Part shown: piece by piece, positions 1-4,743 of the stretch
How the letters are laid out: every line of letters begins with the position of its first letter
Numbering within the stretch: the stretch's first letter is position 1
Source: Lysobacterales bacterium
GTDB lineage: Bacteria; Pseudomonadota; Gammaproteobacteria; Xanthomonadales; Xanthomonadaceae
Direction of reading: 5' to 3'
NCBI GenBank assembly: GCA_015655035.1
Contig: JAATFS010000138.1
Span: 1-5,701 of the forward strand
Length of the DNA stretch: 5,701 nt
The notes under the pieces: generated by a model
Seen by the model: the letters and a program-made list of their open reading frames with translations, nothing else
Databases searched by the model: none
What the model was told of the DNA's origin: nothing
Program-made: the position numbers and the translations under genes

Positions 1-744
1 AACTGGAAACTGGGCGCGGTGTACAAGGCCGCCACCAACGTCAGCCTGTACGCCAACTACGCGGTCTCGCAGCAGCCGCCAGGCGGCAGCTCGCTGGAAT
101 TCAGCAGCGCGGCCAACAACGCCAACAACCCGGTGTTCGACCCGCAGAAGGCCAAGACCGCCGAAGTGGGCACCAAGTGGAACTTCCTCGACGACGACCT
201 GCTGGTGACCCTGGCGCTGTTCCAGACCGATGTCACCAACGAAATCGCCGCCGACGCCACCGATCCCAGCCTGTACGTACAGACCGGCGAAAAGCGGGTC
301 AAGGGCGTGGAGCTGTCGGCGGTCGGCAAGCTCAGCGACCGCTGGTCGCTGTCGGCCGGCTACACCAAGATGGACACCCAGGTGAAGGAAGGCAGCGTGG
401 TGGCGCAGGATGGCAGCCAGGCACTGACCTATACCCCGGACAGCGCCTTCACCGCGTGGAGCAGCTATTCCCTGCCGTTCGGCCTGACCCTCGGCGGCGG
501 CGTGCGCTACTCCGGCGAGATGAAGCGTGGCACCGACGGCGCGATCGGCACGCCCGAGCTGATCAAGTCCTACACGGTGTGGGATGCGCTGGTCAGCTAT
601 CCGATCAACGACCACTTCGACCTGCGTCTGAACGTCTACAACGTGTTCGACAAGGACTACGTGGCGGCGATCAACAAGAGCGGCTTCCGCTATACGCCCG
701 GCGCTCCACGTTCGGCCACCCTGACGGCCAACATCCGCTTCTGA
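1..744 (+). CDS. fiu: TonB-dependent catecholate siderophore receptor, Fiu/PiuA-like (5' truncated)
   Basis: This is the C-terminal 247 residues of an outer-membrane TonB-dependent receptor. The frame is open from base 1, so the signal peptide, plug domain and first barrel strands lie upstream of the window. Visible features are alternating amphipathic beta-strands, a QQPPGG loop (about residues 24-29), the strand motif DPQKAKTAEVGTKW (47-60), NVYNVFDKDYVA near the end, and a terminal aromatic residue (TANIRF) typical of outer-membrane barrels. The sequence closely resembles my memory of E. coli Fiu, including the stretch INKSGFRYTPGAPRSATLTA. Fiu-type receptors import ferric complexes of catechols such as dihydroxybenzoylserine and catechol-substituted beta-lactams, using TonB energy. 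The neighbouring piuC-type gene supports this, since the two are adjacent in E. coli and Pseudomonas. The promoter is outside the window. The family is certain; the exact ligand is inferred. Confidence 0.9.
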   Translation, partial: NWKLGAVYKAATNVSLYANYAVSQQPPGGSSLEFSSAANNANNPVFDPQKAKTAEVGTKWNFLDDDLLVTLALFQTDVTNEIAADATDPSLYVQTGEKRVKGVELSAVGKLSDRWSLSAGYTKMDTQVKEGSVVAQDGSQALTYTPDSAFTAWSSYSLPFGLTLGGGVRYSGEMKRGTDGAIGTPELIKSYTVWDALVSYPINDHFDLRLNVYNVFDKDYVAAINKSGFRYTPGAPRSATLTANIRF

Positions 745-782
745 TCCGGGCCGCTCTGATTCCTGGCCAATCGATGCACACT

Positions 783-808
783 GGACGCCTTCCCGACGGA
801 AGGCGTCC
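783..808 (+). terminator. Stem-loop between receptor and hydroxylase genes (terminator or attenuator)
   Basis: An 11-bp perfect inverted repeat (GGACGCCTTCC at 783-793, GGAAGGCGTCC at 798-808) encloses a 4-nt loop, CGAC. It starts 38 nt after the receptor stop. The downstream tract is only TTGT, a weak U-run for an intrinsic terminator, so partial read-through into the next gene is likely. The hairpin ends 6 nt before the GGAG ribosome binding site (815-818) of the hydroxylase. It could therefore also stabilise the receptor mRNA or tune relative expression of the two genes. Confidence 0.6.
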
Positions 809-825
809 TTGTCTGGAGCCCATGC

Positions 826-1500
826 ATGCTGCTGCACATTCCCCAGGTGTTGACCGCCGCGGAGGTCGCGCAATTCCGTCGCGCACTCGATACCGCCGAG
901 TGGACCGACGGCCGCGAGACCGTCGGTCCACAGGGCGCGCAGGTCAAGCGCAACCTGCAACTTCCCGATACCTCGCCGCTGAAAAAGGACTTGGGCCAGG
1001 CGGTGCTCAATGCGCTGTCGCGCAGTCCGCTGTACTTCGCCGCGGCGCTGCCGCTGCGTACGATCCCGCCGCGTTTCAACCGCTACGAGGGCGGCGGCCA
1101 CTACGGCTTCCATGTCGATGGCGCGGTGATGATGGTCGGCGACACCACGCTGCGCACCGACCTGTCCTGCACCCTGTTCCTGTGCGAGCCGGACGACTAC
1201 GACGGCGGCGAGCTGATCATCAGCGACACCTATGGCGAACACGAGGTCAAGCTGCCGGCCGGCGACCTGATCCTGTATCCCTCCAGCAGCCTGCACCGGG
1301 TCGCCGCGGTGACGCGCGGGGCGCGCATCGCCTCGTTCTTCTGGGTACAGAGCCTGGTGCGCGATGCCGGCAAGCGCCAGCTGTTGTTCGAGCTCGATGC
1401 CTCGATCCAGGCGCTGACAGGCGCTGGCGCCGACCGCGATGCCGTGCTGCGGCTGAGCAACGTCTACCACAACCTGCTGCGCGACTGGTCTGAAACCTGA
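826..1500 (+). CDS. piuC: PKHD-type Fe(II)/2-oxoglutarate-dependent hydroxylase, PiuC/YbiX family
   Basis: A complete 224-residue cytoplasmic protein, close to the usual family length of about 225. It belongs to the prolyl-4-hydroxylase-like (PKHD) dioxygenases, which use Fe(II), O2 and 2-oxoglutarate. The iron triad is visible as H96 and D98 (in YGFHVDG) and H157 (SSSLHRV). R167 (RGARIASFFW) fits the 2-oxoglutarate carboxylate ligand. Other family blocks are QVKRNLQL (39-46), PPRFNRYEGGGHYG (81-94) and DYDGGEL (124-130). The ATG at 826 is preceded by GGAG at 815-818 with a 7-nt gap and gives the family's expected N-terminus. No signal peptide or membrane segment is seen. The substrate is unknown; PiuC is tied to siderophore-receptor loci, and its loss is reported to affect sensitivity to siderophore-drug conjugates in Pseudomonas. 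It follows the receptor by 81 nt, separated by a hairpin, so co-transcription may be partial. Confidence 0.95.
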   Translation: MLLHIPQVLTAAEVAQFRRALDTAEWTDGRETVGPQGAQVKRNLQLPDTSPLKKDLGQAVLNALSRSPLYFAAALPLRTIPPRFNRYEGGGHYGFHVDGAVMMVGDTTLRTDLSCTLFLCEPDDYDGGELIISDTYGEHEVKLPAGDLILYPSSSLHRVAAVTRGARIASFFWVQSLVRDAGKRQLLFELDASIQALTGAGADRDAVLRLSNVYHNLLRDWSET

Positions 1501-1562
1501 TCCAGCCGGATCCCGGCGGCGGAAACCGATACCCGGCATCCGCGTTAGTAACGATGCCAATT

Positions 1563-1581
1563 GCAATCGATTCTCATTATA
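1563..1581 (+). promoter_or_regulatory. Probable Fur box upstream of the PepSY operon
   Basis: The 19 bases GCAATCGATTCTCATTATA match the classical Fur consensus (GATAATGATAATCATTATC) at 12 of 19 positions. The right half (TTCTCATTAT) is strong and the left half is degenerate. It is an A+T-rich island in GC-rich DNA, immediately before the ATG at 1584. Possible promoter elements overlap it: TTGCAA (1561-1566) and TATACAAT (1578-1585), but their spacing is short, so I do not assign a promoter. Iron-bound Fur here would be expected to repress the whole downstream run. Confidence 0.65.
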
Positions 1582-1583
1582 CA

Positions 1584-2258
1584 ATGACATCCTCCTGGCC
1601 CGCCTCGGTTGCTGCGTTGCCGCGTTCCCCGACCTCCGATCCGACCTTGTCGCGCCAGCGCCGCGGCTTCTGGCTGCGCACGTTGCACCAGTGGCACTGG
1701 ATCAGCTCGGCCATATGCCTGATCGGCATGCTGGCGTTCGCGGCGACCGGACTGACCCTCAACCATGCTGCCGGGATCGAGGCCAAACCACAGACGATTC
1801 AAAGATCGCTGGTGCTGCCTGCGCCGCTGCTCGCCACCTTGGGCGATCGCCAGGGCGGCGAGGCCGCGCTGCCGCCCACGGTGGCGGACTGGCTCGGGCA
1901 CCAACTGGACATCTCGATCGGACGCCGCACCGGCGAATGGTCGCCAGAGGAAATCTATCTTTCGATGCCAGGCCCGGGCGCGGACGCATGGCTCAGCCTG
2001 GATCGCGAAAGTGGCGCGGTCGAGTACGAACACACCCGGCGTGGCTGGGTCTCGTATTTCAACGACCTGCACAAGGGGCGCAATACGGGACCGGCCTGGG
2101 GATGGTTCATCGACCTGTTCGCGGTCGCCTGCCTGGTGTTCTGCATTACCGGACTGTTCCTGCTGCACCTGCACGCCAACCAACGACGCATGACCTGGCC
2201 GCTGGTCGGGCTTGGCCTGTTGATCCCGTTATTGCTCGCCCTGCTGCTCATCCACTGA
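1584..2258 (+). CDS. PepSY-associated transmembrane protein, probable heme-type transmembrane electron carrier
   Basis: A 224-residue inner-membrane protein. Predicted topology: cytosolic basic N-terminus (RQRR, 24-27), TM1 about 40-59, a periplasmic domain about 62-165, TM2 about 173-194, HANQRR on the cytosolic side (197-202), and TM3 about 205-223. The blocks LHQWHWISS and NDLHKGRNTGPAW are typical of PepSY_TM proteins, a family that includes siderophore reductases such as FoxB, which bind heme. Histidines cluster at both membrane faces: H35/H38 and H195/H197 inside, H61 and H163 outside. At 224 residues it is much smaller than the usual four-helix PepSY_TM proteins. The start is uncertain: ATG 1584 has no Shine-Dalgarno sequence and abuts the Fur-like box. 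ATG 1554 would put that box inside the gene, and TTG 1647 would begin just before SRQRRGFW. It is probably the first gene of the operon, 31 nt before the DUF2271 gene. The family is well supported; the electron-transfer role is inferred. Confidence 0.85.
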   Translation: MTSSWPASVAALPRSPTSDPTLSRQRRGFWLRTLHQWHWISSAICLIGMLAFAATGLTLNHAAGIEAKPQTIQRSLVLPAPLLATLGDRQGGEAALPPTVADWLGHQLDISIGRRTGEWSPEEIYLSMPGPGADAWLSLDRESGAVEYEHTRRGWVSYFNDLHKGRNTGPAWGWFIDLFAVACLVFCITGLFLLHLHANQRRMTWPLVGLGLLIPLLLALLLIH

Positions 2259-2289
2259 TCAATCCATCTTTCCTGCCCGGAGACGCACC

Positions 2290-2805
2290 ATGCGTGCCAC
2301 CATCACCATCGCCCTGAGCGGCCTGCTGGCCATGCCCGCCTATGCCGCTACGCTCGACATCCAGGTCGAGATCCCCAAGCTTAATGTCGCCGAGTACCAC
2401 CGCCCTTACCTGGCAATCTGGCTGGAAGGCGCCGATAAGACGGTCGCCGCGAATCTGGCGGTGTGGTACCAGTCCAAGGACACCGCCGAAGGCCGGGGCA
2501 CCAAGTGGTTGCCGGACCTGCGCCAGTGGTGGCGCAAGAGCGGACGCACGCTGGAGCTGCCAGTGGACGGTGTCACCGGTCCCACCCGCCCGGCTGGCAA
2601 GCACGCACTCTCGTTCACCGACGGACAGCCGCAATTGAAGCGGCTTGCGCCGGGCCAGTACACGCTGGTGGTGGAAGCTGCGCGCGAAGTGGGCGGCCGC
2701 GAATTGCTCAGGATCCCGTTCACATGGCCGGCCGAGAGCGTCGAAACCGGCAAGGCCCAGGGCAGCAGCGAACTGGGCGCGGTCAGCCTCGTCGCCAAGC
2801 CGTAA
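2290..2805 (+). CDS. DUF2271 periplasmic protein, candidate covalent FMN carrier
   Basis: A 171-residue exported protein. A Sec signal peptide is visible (MRATI to AYA, cleavage predicted after A19). The mature part has a beta-rich pattern: LDIQVEIP, PYLAIWLE (39-46), AANLAVWYQ, then the Trp-rich KWLPDLRQWWRK (72-83), GQYTLVVEAAREVGG and RIPFTWP. This pattern fits the DUF2271 family. The key feature is DGVTGPT at 93-99 (codons 2566-2586). It resembles the D-x-x-[S/T]-G-A-[T/S] motif whose last Thr or Ser receives FMN from ApbE, with Pro where Ala is usual; T99 would be the acceptor. An ApbE gene in the same operon supports this. The start is firm: GGAGA at 2279-2283 lies 6 nt before the ATG. 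As I recall, surveys of flavinylation gene clusters list DUF2271 among associated families. No biochemical function is assigned to this protein. Confidence 0.85.
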   Translation: MRATITIALSGLLAMPAYAATLDIQVEIPKLNVAEYHRPYLAIWLEGADKTVAANLAVWYQSKDTAEGRGTKWLPDLRQWWRKSGRTLELPVDGVTGPTRPAGKHALSFTDGQPQLKRLAPGQYTLVVEAAREVGGRELLRIPFTWPAESVETGKAQGSSELGAVSLVAKP

Positions 2806-2839
2806 CCGACTCATCGCGTTTTCCATCGAAGGAGCTGCA

Positions 2840-3643
2840 ATGAAACGCCCACTCATTCTGATCGTCATGCTGGCGGCACTGCCCTACACCGCCCTCGCCC
2901 ACAAAGCCTGGCTGCTGCCGTCGCAGACCGTGGTCGCCGGCGAAGCCCCGTGGATCACGGTCGATGCCGCCGTCTCCAACGACCTGTTCTATTTCAACCA
3001 CGTGCCGATCGGCCTGGACAATCTCGTCATCACCGCCCCGGACGGCAGCACGGCCACGCCGCAGAACCCCGCCACCGGCAGGTACCGCAGCGTGTTCGAC
3101 CTGCAGCTCACGCAGCCCGGCACCTACCGGCTGAGTGTGCGCAACGACGGCCTGTTCGCGACCTGGCAGGAAAACGGCAAACCCAGGCGCTGGCGCGGCA
3201 ACCAGGACAGCTTCGCCCGCGAGGTGCCCAAGGATGCGCAAGACCTGCAGGTATCGCAGGCGCTGGGACGGGTGGAAACCTTCGTCACCAAGGGCGCGCC
3301 GACCGAGCGCGCGCTCAGCTCCGACGGCAAGGGCATCGAGTTGCTACCCATCACCCATCCCAACGACCTGTTTGCCGGCGAACCGGCGCAGTTCGCCTTG
3401 CACATCGACGGCAAGCCCGCCGCAGGACTTGAGATCGAAATCGTGCGCGGCGGCACGCGCTATCGCAATGCCCAGAACGAGATCAAACTGACCACCGATG
3501 CGAAGGGCACGTTCTCGGTCACCTGGCCCGAAGCTGGCATGTACTGGCTGGAAACCAGCAGCAAAGACAGCAAGACCACCGTGCCACAGGCCAAGCAGCG
3601 GCGCCTGAGCTACGTCGCAACGCTGGAGGTGCTGCCGCAGTAA
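2840..3643 (+). CDS. DUF4198 periplasmic protein, possible metal-binding component
   Basis: A 267-residue exported protein. Its signal peptide (MKRPLILIVMLAALPYTALA) is predicted to be cut after A20, leaving His as the first mature residue (HKAWLLPS). DUF4198 proteins share this His-x-x-W start followed by beta-sandwich domains. Here an N-terminal domain (about 21-110) contains FNHVPIG and PDGSTATPQ. A second beta domain (about 165-267) starts at LLPITHPNDLFAGEPAQF and contains GKPAAGLEIEIVRGG and GTFSVTWPEAGMYWLE. Some family members accompany nickel or cobalt uptake systems, so metal or ligand binding is plausible but unproven. The ATG at 2840 has the strong site GAAGGAG (2828-2834) at 5 nt. 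An in-frame extension to 2645 would bury the signal peptide and overlap the previous gene, so it was rejected. The gene lies 34 nt after the DUF2271 gene and is presumably co-transcribed with it. No transmembrane anchor is seen. Confidence 0.88.
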   Translation: MKRPLILIVMLAALPYTALAHKAWLLPSQTVVAGEAPWITVDAAVSNDLFYFNHVPIGLDNLVITAPDGSTATPQNPATGRYRSVFDLQLTQPGTYRLSVRNDGLFATWQENGKPRRWRGNQDSFAREVPKDAQDLQVSQALGRVETFVTKGAPTERALSSDGKGIELLPITHPNDLFAGEPAQFALHIDGKPAAGLEIEIVRGGTRYRNAQNEIKLTTDAKGTFSVTWPEAGMYWLETSSKDSKTTVPQAKQRRLSYVATLEVLPQ

Positions 3644-3683
3644 GCGGCCCTTGTGCAACGACACGCGTCAATGACGAGCACGC

Positions 3684-3689
3684 GGGAGG
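3684..3689 (+). promoter_or_regulatory. Strong ribosome binding site GGGAGG serving the leader ORF
   Basis: GGGAGG lies 5 nt before the ATG at 3695. It is the only good Shine-Dalgarno sequence in the 128-nt gap between the DUF4198 and apbE genes. It is 82 nt from the apbE ATG, too far to serve it directly, which points to translation of the small ORF. Confidence 0.5.
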
Positions 3690-3694
3690 CGAGC

Positions 3695-3775
3695 ATGTCG
3701 GCACCGATTGGTCCGCAAGTGCAAGCCGAAAATCCAAAGCCCCGTATCACTTGCAGCGCACTGACCTGCCGATGA
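3695..3775 (+). CDS. Possible 26-residue leader peptide coupled to apbE
   Basis: A small ORF (MSAPIGPQVQ to SALTCR) with a strong GGGAGG site 5 nt upstream. Its TGA stop (3773-3775) overlaps the apbE ATG (3772-3774) as ATGA, the classic arrangement for translational coupling. The apbE start has no ribosome binding site of its own, so ribosomes ending here could reinitiate on apbE. The peptide is not hydrophobic, is not a signal peptide and matches no family I recognise; it has two cysteines, C20 and C25. An upstream in-frame ATG at 3671 lacks a ribosome binding site. The ORF may be purely regulatory, or chance. Confidence 0.35.
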   Translation: MSAPIGPQVQAENPKPRITCSALTCR

Positions 3776-4743
3776 CCGACACCGCCACTTCCGACATCGC
3801 CACTCTCGGTGGCCAGACCATGGGCACCACCTGGAGCGTCAAGGTGGTTGCGCCCAGGAACGACGACTTGCATCGCCTGCACGCCGGCATCCAGCAGCAA
3901 CTGGACCAGGTGGTCGCGCAGATGAGTACCTGGAAAGCCGATTCGGACATCAGTCGCTACAACCGCGCGCCGACCGATTCGCGGCATCCGTTGCCAGCCG
4001 ATTTCGGCACGGTCATGCAGGTCGCACTGGAGATCGCCGAGGCCAGCGGCGGCGCGTTCGATCCGACGGTCGGGCCGCTGGTCGCACTGTGGGGGTTTGG
4101 CGCCAACGGCGGCGTCCGACATGTACCCACCGATGCACAGATCCAGCGACAGCGCACACGCGTGGGCTGGCAGCGCCTGCAATGGCAGGCAGGACACGCG
4201 CTGCTGCAACCCGGCGGAGTCGAGCTCGACCTGTCGGCGATCGCCAAGGGCTATGGCGTAGACAAGGTGCATGAGCACCTGCGTACCCGCGGCATCGGCA
4301 GCGCATTGATCGAAGTTGGTGGCGAGCTGTTGGGCTACGGCTACAAACCCGACGGCAGCGCGTGGCGGGTGCTGGTGGAGTCGGTGCCGGAAGAAGACGC
4401 CGCATCCGCATTGCCGGCCCGCGTCCTCTCGCTGCAAGGCCACGCCGTTGCTACCTCTGGCGATCGCTGGCATCGCTTCGAGTCCGAAGGCCAGCAGTAT
4501 TCGCACAGCTTCGATCCACGCGTCGGACGGCCAGTGCCGCGCGCGCCCGCCGCCGTCACCGTGGTGGCGCAGGACGCAATGCATGCCGACGCGTGGGCCA
4601 CTGCGATGACCGTCTTGGGCGCGGACGACGGACTGCGCCTAGCCGACGCGTCCGGACTGGCGGTGCGGTTCCTCATCCGCACCGCACATGGCCTGGAGGA
4701 GCGGCTCAGCTTCGCCTTCCGGCAACAGCTCGAGGGTGCATGA
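3772..4743 (+). CDS. apbE: FAD:protein FMN transferase, ApbE family
   Basis: A 323-residue enzyme that transfers FMN from FAD to a Thr or Ser of target proteins in a Mg-dependent reaction. Family blocks in order: GGQTMGTTWSV (13-23), MSTWKADSDISRYN (51-64), SGGAFDPTVGPLVALWGFG (92-110), ELDLSAIAKGYGVDKV (151-166), IEVGGELLGYG (180-190), ATSGDRWHRF (227-236), SHSFDPRVGRP (244-254) and the metal-site segment HADAWATAM (271-279). DPRVG replaces the more usual DPRTG. Most bacterial ApbE proteins are exported lipoproteins of about 340-350 residues. Here only 12 residues precede the first block and no signal peptide or lipobox is visible, nor does the in-frame upstream sequence encode one. A TTG at 3751 would add seven residues but has no ribosome binding site. 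ATG 3772 is chosen for its ATGA overlap with the leader ORF. The end overlaps the next gene by 4 nt. Its likely substrate is the DUF2271 protein of the same operon (inference). Confidence 0.93.
   Translation: MTDTATSDIATLGGQTMGTTWSVKVVAPRNDDLHRLHAGIQQQLDQVVAQMSTWKADSDISRYNRAPTDSRHPLPADFGTVMQVALEIAEASGGAFDPTVGPLVALWGFGANGGVRHVPTDAQIQRQRTRVGWQRLQWQAGHALLQPGGVELDLSAIAKGYGVDKVHEHLRTRGIGSALIEVGGELLGYGYKPDGSAWRVLVESVPEEDAASALPARVLSLQGHAVATSGDRWHRFESEGQQYSHSFDPRVGRPVPRAPAAVTVVAQDAMHADAWATAMTVLGADDGLRLADASGLAVRFLIRTAHGLEERLSFAFRQQLEGA

Noticed and set aside
177..1493. A long plus-strand reading frame of 438 codons across the receptor and piuC genes
   Set aside because: It is an out-of-frame shadow of two well-recognised genes, Arg- and Pro-rich as expected for the wrong frame of GC-rich DNA, and it spans their intergenic hairpin.
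1505..1517. Short inverted repeat GCCGG-ATC-CCGGC after piuC as a terminator
   Set aside because: It has only 5 bp of stem with a 3-nt loop and no T-tract; such repeats are common by chance in GC-rich sequence.
2645..2839. In-frame upstream extension of the DUF4198 gene
   Set aside because: It overlaps the DUF2271 gene, would place the signal peptide internally, and ignores the strong GAAGGAG site before the ATG at 2840.
3666..3676. Palindrome CGTCAATGACG in the gap before apbE as an operator
   Set aside because: It has a single-base centre and 5-bp arms, matches no operator I recognise, and lies inside an apparent operon.
3610..4584. A 324-codon minus-strand frame opposite apbE
   Set aside because: It is antisense to a gene with clear ApbE motifs; its translation resembles no family I know and is explained by codon bias in high-GC DNA.
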